DNA from: JAIQET01 sp035542575
GTDB taxonomy: Bacteria; Acidobacteriota; Terriglobia; Terriglobales; Acidobacteriaceae
Assembly (NCBI GenBank): GCA_035542575.1
Contig: DATKLE010000077.1
Coordinates: forward strand, 1-64,000
Direction: 5' to 3'
Length of the DNA stretch: 64,000 bases
A program made the position numbers and the translations under genes. The notes under the pieces are model-generated. The model saw only the letters and a program-made list of their open reading frames with translations, was not told the origin of the DNA and searched no databases. Every line of letters begins with the position of its first letter. Within the stretch, counting starts at the first letter, position 1. Of the stretch, positions 8,901 to 17,216 are shown piece after piece.

Positions 8901-10397
8901 ATGAGACCTCTGACCAGGCTGTTGCGAGACGAACTTATCGATGAAATCATTGCCGAAGCCAGAGCGGTACTGTGCAAGCTTGGGGTTGAGATTCACAACA
9001 CTGCCGTGCTTGGCCTGCTCGCCGACCATGGCGCCGCGGTGGACAAGGATACGTGTTACGCCCGCCTGACAGACGCACTCATCGATAAAGCGCTTGCTGC
9101 CGTTCCCCACTCCTTCAAACTCTTTGATGTCCTTGGGAACGAAACCCACAACTTTGAGGGTGACAGCGTCTACTTCACGCCCGGCTCGACGTCACTCAAC
9201 ATTCTGGACAGCCAGAGCGGACAAATGCGCAGGCCGACGACGGCCGACTACATCCGCTACGTTAAGTTGACGAACGGCCTCGAGCACATCGCTTCTCAGA
9301 GCACCGCCCTGATCGCGGCCGATGTTCACGAAAAGATTTCCGACAGTTACCGGCTCTATTTGAGCCTCCTATACGGCGAGAAGCCGGTCGTCACCGGAGC
9401 CTTCACCATCGAATCGTTCGAAGTCATGAAGGATTTCCAGGTTGCAGTGCGCGGCACTGAATCGGCGCTTCGGGCCAAGCCGCTGACCATCTTTTCCTGC
9501 TGCCCCACGGCGCCGCTGAAGTGGAGCGACGTGACCAGCCAAAACCTGATTGATTGCGCGCGCTGGTCGATCCCCGTGGAACTGATCTCCATGCCGCTTT
9601 CCGGATTCATGGCGCCGGTGACCCTGGTGGGGAGCCTTATCCAGCAGACCGCCGAGAATCTGAGCGGCGTAGTGATCAGCCAGCTGGTGAACCCCGGCCA
9701 CGCCATGCTGTGGGGTGGGTCGCCCGCCATCTTCGATGTCCGTTACGAGACTACTCCCATGGGCGCGGTGGAAACCATGATGCTCGACTGCGGCAACAGC
9801 GAGATCGGGAAGCGGCTGGGCATGCCCACCCAGAGTTACATTGCCTTCAGTGACGCGAAGCAGTTGGACGCGCAGGCCGGCTTGGAGTCGGCCATGGGCG
9901 CCACCCTGGCGGCGCTCTCGGGAATCAACAGCATCTCGGGCCCGGGAATGCTGGATTTTGAAAGCTGCCTGAGCCTGGAAAAGCTCGTCGTGGACAACGA
10001 GATTTGCGGCATGACCTACCGTCTGTTGCGCGGCATCGAACCGCGGGAAGATTTCCCCTCGATTCCCCTTTTCGAAGAGTTGCGGCGCAAGAAGCAGCTG
10101 CTTATAGCGACTCACACTCGCCGCCACCTGCGTGAGGAGATCACTTTTCCCGGCGCGGTCATCGACCGTGCCAACCGGGAGCGGTGGCTTGAGGACGGCG
10201 CTTTGACTCTGCGGGAACGGGCGGCGCGGGAAGTTTCGCGAATCGTTGCCGAATCCAAGCCCTCAGCTCTGCCGGAGGAGACGAAGCAGGAGCTGACACG
10301 CCTGATGCGGCGCGAGGCCCGGCGCTACGGGATGGAAGCACTCCCAGGGAGAGAGCAAGTAAGTCCGGATAGGGCAGGTTCCCTTGCCCCTGCCTGA
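8901..10397 (+). CDS. Non-pyrrolysine MttB-family corrinoid methyltransferase
   Basis: 498 residues, the usual length for trimethylamine methyltransferase (MttB) family proteins. The N-terminal helix pair (LCKLGVEIHNTAVLGLLADHGA), the FTPGSTSLN stretch and the GGSPAIFDVRY region fit a TIM-barrel corrinoid methyltransferase. The frame is open throughout with no in-frame TAG, so it lacks the pyrrolysine of true MttB and resembles the glycine-betaine-type or other quaternary-amine MtxB enzymes. No corrinoid protein (MtxC) or reductive activase lies nearby, so the partner must be encoded elsewhere. ATG 8901 has GAGGAAA upstream. The substrate cannot be read from sequence. Confidence 0.8.
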   Translation: MRPLTRLLRDELIDEIIAEARAVLCKLGVEIHNTAVLGLLADHGAAVDKDTCYARLTDALIDKALAAVPHSFKLFDVLGNETHNFEGDSVYFTPGSTSLNILDSQSGQMRRPTTADYIRYVKLTNGLEHIASQSTALIAADVHEKISDSYRLYLSLLYGEKPVVTGAFTIESFEVMKDFQVAVRGTESALRAKPLTIFSCCPTAPLKWSDVTSQNLIDCARWSIPVELISMPLSGFMAPVTLVGSLIQQTAENLSGVVISQLVNPGHAMLWGGSPAIFDVRYETTPMGAVETMMLDCGNSEIGKRLGMPTQSYIAFSDAKQLDAQAGLESAMGATLAALSGINSISGPGMLDFESCLSLEKLVVDNEICGMTYRLLRGIEPREDFPSIPLFEELRRKKQLLIATHTRRHLREEITFPGAVIDRANRERWLEDGALTLRERAAREVSRIVAESKPSALPEETKQELTRLMRREARRYGMEALPGREQVSPDRAGSLAPA

Positions 10398-10442
10398 GAT
10401 TTCCTTCACACCAGTTGCAGGCGAATCCGAAGTTTGCAGCCC

Positions 10443-11576
10443 CTAGTCCAGCGCCTTGTGGAAGCGCAAGACGCTCAGGGTCAGCACGGCCGCGCCCAGC
10501 GCCGCCATGGCGGCCATCTGCGGCCAGAGCACATCCGTCCCAACACCTTTCAGGTAGACTCCGCGGATGACCACCAAGAAATAGCGCAGCGGATCGAAGT
10601 AGGTGACCTTCTGCAGCCACTGTGGCATGGTGCTGATCGGGAACCCGAAGCCGGAGAAAGTAATCGCGGGCATAATAAAGAAGAACGACGTCACCATAGC
10701 CTGCTGCTGCGTGGATGACACGGTGGAGATCAAGAGGCCCACTCCCAGTTGGCAGAGCAGAAACAGCACGGTTCCCGCCACCAACACGCTCACCTGGCCT
10801 CGGAAGGGCACTTGAAACCAAAGCGTTCCCACCAGTCCGATCAGGGCTACATCCAGCAGGCCGATCAGGAAGAACGGTATGGTTTTGCCCAGGATGAACT
10901 CCACTGGGCGGATGGGGGTGACCATGATCTGCTCCAGCGTGCCGATCTCGCGCTCGCGTACCACGGCGAAAGCTGTAAGCGTTGTCACCAGAACCAGGGT
11001 AAGGCTACCGATTACGCCGGGAACAAAAAACCACCGGCTCCGCAGATCGGGGTTGTACCAGGGGCGTGGCTGCAACTCGACGCTGGGAATTCGTTCCACC
11101 AGCATCGGCGAGATGCGCCGCATGCGGTCCATCTGATAGTCCCGGGCAAAGCCCTGGGCAATCTGATTAGCGTACCCGGCGGCGATCAGCGCGGTATTGG
11201 AGTTGGTGGCGTCCACAATCACCTGCACCGATGCGGTCTGCCCCTTCCGGAGGGTCTCGGAAAAACCGGGATGGATTTGCAGCGCGACTGTGACCTCTCC
11301 CCGGTCGATCAAGTCTCCAATCTGGGCCTGGTCGGTGAGCTGCCGCTGCAGGTCGAAGTACTCGGTGGAAGAGAAGCGCGAAACCAGCTCCCGGCTTTCC
11401 TGCGTGTGATCAAGATCAAGCACGGCCAGCGGCACGTGGCGGATTTCGAAAGTGGCGGCGTAGCCGAAAATGAGCATCTGGATAATGGGCGGCCCGAAGA
11501 GGATGTAACGGGCGCGCTTGTCGCGAAAAACCTGAATGAATTCCTTGATCAGCATTTGAGTGAGCCGCGCCAGCAT
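10443..11576 (-). CDS. ABC-2 type exporter permease (YbhR-like)
   Basis: 377 residues. One N-terminal transmembrane helix (ARYILFGPPIIQMLIFGYAATF), a large extracytoplasmic domain to about residue 175, then five C-terminal helices typical of ABC2_membrane_3 proteins. It is the last gene of the exporter operon, 9 nt after its paralogous permease. By analogy with E. coli YbhS/YbhR the two permeases form a heterodimer driven by the adjacent ATPases. Confidence 0.9.
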   Translation of the reverse strand: MLARLTQMLIKEFIQVFRDKRARYILFGPPIIQMLIFGYAATFEIRHVPLAVLDLDHTQESRELVSRFSSTEYFDLQRQLTDQAQIGDLIDRGEVTVALQIHPGFSETLRKGQTASVQVIVDATNSNTALIAAGYANQIAQGFARDYQMDRMRRISPMLVERIPSVELQPRPWYNPDLRSRWFFVPGVIGSLTLVLVTTLTAFAVVREREIGTLEQIMVTPIRPVEFILGKTIPFFLIGLLDVALIGLVGTLWFQVPFRGQVSVLVAGTVLFLLCQLGVGLLISTVSSTQQQAMVTSFFFIMPAITFSGFGFPISTMPQWLQKVTYFDPLRYFLVVIRGVYLKGVGTDVLWPQMAAMAALGAAVLTLSVLRFHKALD

Positions 11577-11585
11577 AGTCCCTCC

Positions 11586-12719
11586 TCAGGCCAGCCTCTT
11601 GTGAAACGCCTGCGTCGCCACCAGGGTAAGCAGGAGAGTGAAGACGGCCAGCGGAATCAGTTCGCTCATCAACATGGATAACGGTGTACCTTTGAGAAAA
11701 ATCATCTTCAGCGCGGACACGTAGTAGCGCGCCGGCAGGACCCGCGTCACCAGTTGAATGAAGCCGGGCATCTGCTCAATCGCAAACAGAAAGCCGGAGA
11801 GTAGAAATGCTGGAAGAAACGTGACCAGCAGCGCGATCTGGCTGGCCGCGAGTTGAGTCTTCGCGATTACGGAGATGAAGAAACCTAGCGCCAGCACCAC
11901 CACCATGAACATCGCCGAACTGATGAACAGTGTCAGGATGTCCCCCCGGAAGGGGACGTGGAACCAGTACAAGGCCAGTATCACGCACAGGGCAACTCCG
12001 AACATGCCCAACACAAAATAGGGGAACAGCTTGCCCAGCATGATTTCCAGCGGAGTGACGGGAGTGGAGACCAGCTGTTCCATAGTGCCGCGCTCCCACT
12101 CCCGCGCAATGGTCAGCGAAGTCAAGAAGGCACCGATTACCGACATCACCAGCGCCAGGACCCCGGGAATAATGAAGGCGCTGCTTTCCAGATTTTCGTT
12201 GTACCAGGTGCGGGTCTCGACGTTGAGGGGCTGGGGTGGCCGGGTCTGTCCGCGGCGCTCAAGCCATTCCATTTGGATGTCTGCCGAGTAACCTTGCACC
12301 ACCGCCTGGCTGTAGTTCATGAGCACATTGGCGGTGTTGTCGTCGCTGGCGTCAACCAGCGCCTGCACGCTGACCGGGCCTCCTTCACGCAGCTTCTGGG
12401 AGAAATCGTAAGGAATGACCACGCCCATCTTGGCATGGCCATCGTCGATGGCGCGCACCAGGTCGGGATAGTTGTTCACGACCTTCACCAGGTTGAAATA
12501 GTCGCTGGCCTGGAAACGCTTCAGCAGATCCTGACTGTCCTGGCTGCCTTCGCGGTCGTAGACGTAAATGGGCAGATGCTTCAGATCGAGATTCACACCG
12601 TAGCCGAACAGCAACACGAGGATGACCGGCATGAGCAGCACAATGATCAGGCTGCGGACGTCACGCCGGATCTGGATGATTTCCTTGACAGCCATGGCGA
12701 GCAAACGGTTCCAACGCAC
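11586..12719 (-). CDS. ABC-2 type exporter permease (YbhS-like)
   Basis: 377 residues with the same layout as its downstream neighbour: N-terminal helix LIIVLLMPVILVLLFGYGVNL, a periplasmic domain, and a five-helix C-terminal bundle beginning near residue 180 (AFIIPGVLALVMSVIGAFL). EWERGTMEQLVSTPV is the conserved cytoplasmic coupling segment. The gene starts 2 nt after the stop of the second ATPase gene, so translation is probably coupled. Confidence 0.9.
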   Translation of the reverse strand: MRWNRLLAMAVKEIIQIRRDVRSLIIVLLMPVILVLLFGYGVNLDLKHLPIYVYDREGSQDSQDLLKRFQASDYFNLVKVVNNYPDLVRAIDDGHAKMGVVIPYDFSQKLREGGPVSVQALVDASDDNTANVLMNYSQAVVQGYSADIQMEWLERRGQTRPPQPLNVETRTWYNENLESSAFIIPGVLALVMSVIGAFLTSLTIAREWERGTMEQLVSTPVTPLEIMLGKLFPYFVLGMFGVALCVILALYWFHVPFRGDILTLFISSAMFMVVVLALGFFISVIAKTQLAASQIALLVTFLPAFLLSGFLFAIEQMPGFIQLVTRVLPARYYVSALKMIFLKGTPLSMLMSELIPLAVFTLLLTLVATQAFHKRLA

Positions 12720-12721
12720 GG

Positions 12722-13678
12722 CTAGTTGGCCTCCCTTCTGGCGGCGTCGCGTTCGGTGGTCAGCGAGACGAAAACGTCCTCGAGACTGGGCCGGATGGGC
12801 TCGATTTGGTTGACGGTAATGCCGCGCGCCGTCAGAAAATCACGAATGGCGGGAATGGCTGTGGCTGCCTCACCCACGACCAGGTGCAGGGCATTGCCAA
12901 AAACTGCGGCATCGAGCACGTGGGGCGCGGACTGCAGCGCTTCTACCGCCGGGCCAAGCGGCTGGCACTCCACCAGCAGCAACTGGCCCTTCATGTAGTT
13001 CTGTTTCAGTTCAGTCGGCGTGCCGAGGGCCACCATCTTGCCGCGATAGATCAGCGCCAGCCGGTTGCAGTATTCGGCCTCTTCCATGTAGTGCGTGGTG
13101 ACAAACACGGTGACGCCGTCGGCGGACATCTCGTGGATCACTTCCCAGAACTGACGGCGGGAGATGGGATCTACCCCGGAAGTCGGCTCGTCGAGGAAAA
13201 TGATGGGCGGGCGATGAAGCACAGCGCAGCCAAGAGCGAGACGCTGCTTCCATCCTCCGGGAAGCGTGCCGGTGATCATGGACTCCTGGCCCTTCAGATC
13301 CGCCATCTCGACCGCCCAGGCAATGCGTTCCTGCACCAGGTTGCGCGGCAAGTTGTAGAGCCCGGCGAACAAGCGCAGGTTTTCGCTGACCTTGAGGTCG
13401 TTGTACAGGGAAAATTTCTGGGACATGTAGCCGATGTTCTGGCGCACCGATTCGGGCTCGCGCGCAACATCGAATCCCGCGACCAAGGCGCGCCCAGACG
13501 TTGGGCGCAGCAGGCCGCACAGCATGCGGATCGTGGTGGACTTGCCCGCGCCGTTCGGCCCAAGGAAGCCGAAGATTTCGCCCTTGCGGGTTTCGAGGCT
13601 GATGTGGTCCACGGCGGTGAAATCGCCGAAACGCTTTTCCAGGTTTTCGATCACCACCGAGCGATCGCCATTGTTCAT
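12722..13678 (-). CDS. ABC exporter ATP-binding protein, second half of a split YbhF
   Basis: 318 residues. Walker A is GPNGAGKST, the signature region reads LPGGWKQRLALG (a diverged LSGGQ), and Walker B is IIFLDEPTSGVD. The H-loop is FVTTHYMEEAEYC. The C-terminal 80 residues match the DUF4162-like tail of drug-export ATPases. The ATG overlaps the TGA of the upstream ATPase gene (ATGA at 13675-13678), so the two ATPases are translated as a coupled pair, corresponding to the two halves of E. coli YbhF. Confidence 0.92.
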   Translation of the reverse strand: MNNGDRSVVIENLEKRFGDFTAVDHISLETRKGEIFGFLGPNGAGKSTTIRMLCGLLRPTSGRALVAGFDVAREPESVRQNIGYMSQKFSLYNDLKVSENLRLFAGLYNLPRNLVQERIAWAVEMADLKGQESMITGTLPGGWKQRLALGCAVLHRPPIIFLDEPTSGVDPISRRQFWEVIHEMSADGVTVFVTTHYMEEAEYCNRLALIYRGKMVALGTPTELKQNYMKGQLLLVECQPLGPAVEALQSAPHVLDAAVFGNALHLVVGEAATAIPAIRDFLTARGITVNQIEPIRPSLEDVFVSLTTERDAARREAN

Positions 13679-14619
13679 GGCTGACTCCTGCCGGCAGTGA
13701 CGGCGTCCACGAACACGTCTTCGATGGTGGGCGTGGCCTGGCGAATTTCATCGAAGGGCACCTGTGCGCTCCGCAGCCGGGCTTCGAATTCCGGCAGGCG
13801 GCGGGAGAGATCGTCCACCACCGCGTGGACGCCGTCGCCTGTCAGGACCAGGCTGGAAATGCCACCGGCTTTCTCCAGTTCCTCGCGCAGGCGGCGCGGA
13901 TCGGTGGAGATAACGGCCAGCACACCTTTGCCGAGTCTGGCCTTGAGATTCGGGGGTGTATCGCAGAACAGAAGTTTGCCCTGGTGCACGAGCGCCACTC
14001 GCTGGCAGCGCTCCGCTTCGTCGAGGTACGCGGTTGAAGTCAGGATGGCGACGCCTTCGGAAACCAGGTTGTACAGAATCCGCCAGAAATCACGGCGCGA
14101 GACGGGATCCACTCCAGTCGTAGGTTCATCCAGCAGAATCACCTTGGGCCGATGAATCAGGGCACAGACCAGGCCCAGCTTCTGCTTCATGCCCCCTGAG
14201 AGCTGGCCAGCGAGGCGCTTGCGAAACTCACTCATGCCGGCCGCCCGCAGCAATTCGGGCGAACGCTGCTCCCGCTCCGCGCGGCTCACGCCGAACAGGT
14301 CGGCGTAGAAGCGGATGTTTTCGTCCACCGTCAGGTCTTCATACAGGCCGAAGCGCTGCGGCATGTAGCTGAGATGGTGCTTGGCACCCTCGGGATCGCT
14401 GCCCACATCGAATCCGGCAACTATCGCCGAGCCCTCATCCGGCGGCATGACTCCCGCCAGCATACGCAGGGTGGTCGTCTTGCCGGCGCCGTCGGGGCCG
14501 ACCAGACCAAAGATCTCACCGGCCTGTACATCGAAGGTGAGATGGTCCACCGCACGGACGCCAGGAAAGCTCTTACTCAGCCCAGCCACGTGGATCGCGG
14601 GTTGGGAGTTGGCCGTCAT
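13675..14619 (-). CDS. ABC exporter ATP-binding protein, first half of a split YbhF
   Basis: 314 residues from ATG 14619, chosen because it overlaps the stop of the HlyD gene (ATGA at 14616-14619) and begins just before the ABC domain. The in-frame extension upstream to 14859 is an antisense artefact over the HlyD gene. Walker A is GPDGAGKTT, the signature is LSGGMKQKLGL, and Walker B is VILLDEPTTGVD. STAYLDEAERC takes the H-loop position, where the usual His is replaced by Ala or Tyr. The neighbouring ATPase has a normal H-loop but a weak signature, suggesting an asymmetric heterodimer with one good composite site. Confidence 0.92.
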   Translation of the reverse strand: MTANSQPAIHVAGLSKSFPGVRAVDHLTFDVQAGEIFGLVGPDGAGKTTTLRMLAGVMPPDEGSAIVAGFDVGSDPEGAKHHLSYMPQRFGLYEDLTVDENIRFYADLFGVSRAEREQRSPELLRAAGMSEFRKRLAGQLSGGMKQKLGLVCALIHRPKVILLDEPTTGVDPVSRRDFWRILYNLVSEGVAILTSTAYLDEAERCQRVALVHQGKLLFCDTPPNLKARLGKGVLAVISTDPRRLREELEKAGGISSLVLTGDGVHAVVDDLSRRLPEFEARLRSAQVPFDEIRQATPTIEDVFVDAVTAGRSQP

Positions 14620-15632
14620 GGCTGTGCCGGCTGCCGGCCAGAGGCAAGTTCGATTTCCGCATCCGCGGGCATGCCCGGCTTCAACTCGTGATTGGGATTT
14701 TCCACGTCGATCTTGATGCGGTAGACCAGGGTCACTCGCTCCTTCAAGGTCTGCACGCTCTTGGGCGTGAACTCGGCCTTGTCGGAGATAAAGGCGATGC
14801 GCCCGCGGTAGGTCTTGCCGGGATACGTATCGGTGCGAACGACAGCCTCCTGCCCCCAACGGATTCGACCGAGGTCGGTCTCAGCAACATAGGCGCGTAG
14901 CCAGACATGATCGAGGTCACCCAGGGTGACTACCGGCGTGTTGGCGGCCACGACTTCGCCTAGTTCCGCCTGGCGCACCAGGATGACACCCGAGAGCGGC
15001 GCGCGCAGTGTGGTGTAGTCCAGGTTGATGCGCGACAGGCGCAGCTTCTGCTCCGCCTGCACCAGCTGCGCCCGGTCCACGGAGAGCTGCTCTTTGCGGG
15101 TGCCTTCCAGGGTCTGATCGTATTGCTGCTGGGCGCGTTCAACCGTGGCTTGGGCGCGCTTCAAATTGGTATCCGCCTGGTCGCGGGCCTGCTGCGAGCC
15201 GACCTGCTGACGGTAGAGGGAGTCGGCGCGCTGGAAGTCGAGTTGCTTCTGGGCGAGGTCGGCCTTGGCGTCGTCGAGCGTATGCTTCGCCACCTCGATT
15301 TCCTGCGGGCGGCTGCCGGCCAGGCCGAGATCCAGCAGCTTGCGTTGCACGCCGGCGTTGGCTTCGTCGAGGGCGACCTGCTGGCGGTAGTCGGCGTTGT
15401 CTAGTTGCGCCAGCAAGGCGCCTTGCTCCACCCACTGTCCTTCTTCAATCGGAAGCTCCACGATGCGTCCCGGCACTTTGAAGCCGACGATGCTTTCGTG
15501 GGCCTCGATGTTGCCGGAGAGTTTTAAGGTGTTTGGGTCCGCCGCCTTCGCCGTCGATTCGTGACGCTCATAATAGTAGGCGCCTGCTGCGGCCACCGCG
15601 ATCAGCAGGAAAATTGCAAGTTTGCGTTTCAT
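14616..15632 (-). CDS. HlyD/YbhG-type membrane fusion protein
   Basis: 338 residues. The N-terminal anchor (KLAIFLLIAVAAAGAYYY) is followed by a lipoyl-like half (GNIEAHESIVGFKVPGRI), a long coiled-coil hairpin of about residues 85-200 rich in Gln/Ala/Arg, and the second lipoyl half and beta-barrel (APLSGVILVRQAELGEVV, GDLDHVWLRAYVAE). It links the inner-membrane ABC exporter to the outer membrane. The start overlaps the TetR stop (ATGA at 15629-15632). Confidence 0.92.
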   Translation of the reverse strand: MKRKLAIFLLIAVAAAGAYYYERHESTAKAADPNTLKLSGNIEAHESIVGFKVPGRIVELPIEEGQWVEQGALLAQLDNADYRQQVALDEANAGVQRKLLDLGLAGSRPQEIEVAKHTLDDAKADLAQKQLDFQRADSLYRQQVGSQQARDQADTNLKRAQATVERAQQQYDQTLEGTRKEQLSVDRAQLVQAEQKLRLSRINLDYTTLRAPLSGVILVRQAELGEVVAANTPVVTLGDLDHVWLRAYVAETDLGRIRWGQEAVVRTDTYPGKTYRGRIAFISDKAEFTPKSVQTLKERVTLVYRIKIDVENPNHELKPGMPADAEIELASGRQPAQP

Positions 15633-16282
15633 GACTGCGACTCCTGGCTTGCGCAGATTCCCACCCAGAAAATCTCAAATGTGGTCTCCAGCCGCTTGTT
15701 CAGGCTGGCGGGCGGGTGCAAGCTCCAAAAAAATACGGTTCCGAGGATCGATTGCTGGAACGTCCGGGCCATTTCTTCAGGACTGAGATCGCGGCGGATT
15801 TCCCCGCGCTCCTGCCCCATCTTTAGAACCTCGCCCAGGATGCTGCGGCCGCGGTCCATGGCTTGCACCAGCATGGCGCCAACCGGCTCGCTGGAGAACA
15901 GAGTTGCCAGCAGGCCGCGGGCCAGCAACTGGCTGCGCCCCGGCTCTTCGACAATGCGCAGCATGAACTGGCGCAGCAACTCACGGATGGGCAGTTTGCC
16001 AGCCCGGGCGGCGGCGCGTGCCTCCTCCACCTTGCCGAGTTGGACCTCGTGCAGCACGCCCAGCACGTGCTCCTTGCTGGGGAAATAATTAAAGAAAGTG
16101 CCTTTGCCGACGTCGGCCGCTTCGGTGATGTCTTCCACCGTGGTGTTGAAAAAGCCGCGTTCGGCGAAGAGCTTCATGGCGGCGCGAAAGATGCGCTGGC
16201 GAGTCTCGGAGCGCTTGCGCTCCCGCCGGCCGGGAAGCCCGCTGCCAGAGCGATGATTTCGGGATGCAGTTGCGAGTTTCAT
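15629..16282 (-). CDS. TetR-family repressor of the exporter operon
   Basis: 217 residues. An N-terminal TetR helix-turn-helix spans about residues 25-70 (RIFRAAMKLFAERGFFNTTVEDITEAADVGKGTFFNYFPSKE). A variable ligand-binding helical domain follows. It is the first gene of a six-gene operon with 4-nt overlaps, and three palindromes sit directly before its start codon, so autoregulation with induction by an exported compound is likely. E. coli CecR in front of ybhGFSR is the closest known arrangement. Confidence 0.92.
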   Translation of the reverse strand: MKLATASRNHRSGSGLPGRRERKRSETRQRIFRAAMKLFAERGFFNTTVEDITEAADVGKGTFFNYFPSKEHVLGVLHEVQLGKVEEARAAARAGKLPIRELLRQFMLRIVEEPGRSQLLARGLLATLFSSEPVGAMLVQAMDRGRSILGEVLKMGQERGEIRRDLSPEEMARTFQQSILGTVFFWSLHPPASLNKRLETTFEIFWVGICASQESQS

Positions 16283-16293
16283 ATAAGACCTGC

Positions 16294-16342
16294 AGTCAAT
16301 ATTGACTAACAGTCAATATTGAAAACATAGTCCAATATTGGA
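16294..16342. promoter_or_regulatory. Triple palindromic TetR operator
   Basis: Three palindromes share a CAATATTG core: AGTCAATATTGACT (16294-16307, perfect), TCAATATTGA (16313-16322) and TCCAATATTGGA (16331-16342). Centres are 17 and 19 bp apart. They lie 12-60 bp upstream of the TetR start codon, where the promoter must be, and are AT-rich against a GC-rich background. Confidence 0.8.
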
Positions 16343-17182
16343 GTCAAGCAAAATTTTGGAAGACAGTTATTCCGCCGGCAAGCAAGATCCTCCGCCCGCG
16401 ACGGATCAGGATGACGCCTCTACGAAGTTTGGACGCTTACGGGAACAGCTGATAGGTTGCGGGCGGGGACTCTGCGGCCTCAGCCGAGGTCGCAGAGTGA
16501 CGCGGGGGAAGAGTCCTGCAGTCGGGGAGGGCCCACAATTCGTGGAAACGTAATAAGAGCCCCGAGGTGGTGTTAAGCTCATTCCTCTCGGCCAGTAGCT
16601 CGCTTTAGACCCTCGCCGACCTGTCTCGTGGCTTCCCTTGCGGGGCTGCTACGAGCGATCTAGGCTCGGGCTCCGGGCTCACCGCCAACCGGACAAACCA
16701 GCCTAACGCCTCGGGACTCTATCTTGCCTTCGACAAATCTTCTTGTTCGCCTCGACCAGCGCTTTGCTATAGACCCTCACCTGCCTTCCCTCCTTGCATC
16801 TTGCGATGTGGAGGTTGACTCGGCTTGAGCCCCGGACGCCGCACCAACCGGGAAAACTTCAGAAGCTGTCAAAGAACGAGTGTCTTTTTACTCTTCCTAT
16901 TTTTACAGTCAATGAAAAACAGCTGGTTGTATCTGCTTTGCCTGCAAGCAAGTGCAAGCCGTCCACAGGCCTCTGAACCAAATGTGGTGCAGGTGCGCCG
17001 TCAAGGGCTGGCAGAGCGGGGCAGAGGCAGCACGTTTTTCTCAGAAATCCTGCGATGAGAGATGGAAACGTGTGCGCCCAGGCCAGCACTGCCCCGGTTG
17101 TGGATATCGCGTACATGCCTTGCTGGAAGCGGGTTTGATGAGGCGTGGGAGACATCTCTACACAGCGTCGGCGACAAACAGG
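16343..17182. other. Gene-free stretch with a strong hairpin and a diverged duplication
   Basis: No frame here reads like a protein. At 16469-16498 a 13-bp stem (including one G-T pair) closes a 4-nt AGCC loop, with no T-run after it. Two diverged copies of a roughly 90-nt block seem to follow, about 16600-16700 and 16750-16855; both have TAGACCCTC early and AACCGG followed by an A-rich end. This could be a structured RNA or a decayed repeat. I cannot name it. Confidence 0.35.
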
Positions 17183-17188
17183 TAGAAT
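17183..17188 (+). promoter_or_regulatory. Possible -10 box TAGAAT of the adenosine deaminase gene
   Basis: TAGAAT lies 28 nt before GTG 17217. An AAGGAG ribosome binding site (17204-17209) lies between them, so the leader would be short but conventional. Confidence 0.45.
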
Positions 17189-17216
17189 TCCGGATTCCGG
17201 CACAAGGAGCGCCATC

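Noticed and set aside
8447..8944. 165-codon frame before the MttB-family gene
   Set aside because: No recognisable domain or signal, and it overlaps the supported ATG and ribosome site at 8901.
8901..10397. Pyrrolysine readthrough in the MttB-family gene
   Set aside because: The frame has no in-frame TAG before its terminal stop.
13675..13678. Frameshift between two halves of a single YbhF gene
   Set aside because: The overlap is a clean ATGA with a full-length ABC domain on each side, so two coupled genes are more likely than an error.
16338..16553. 71-codon frame after the TetR operator
   Set aside because: Composition is that of noncoding GC-rich DNA and it spans the 13-bp hairpin.
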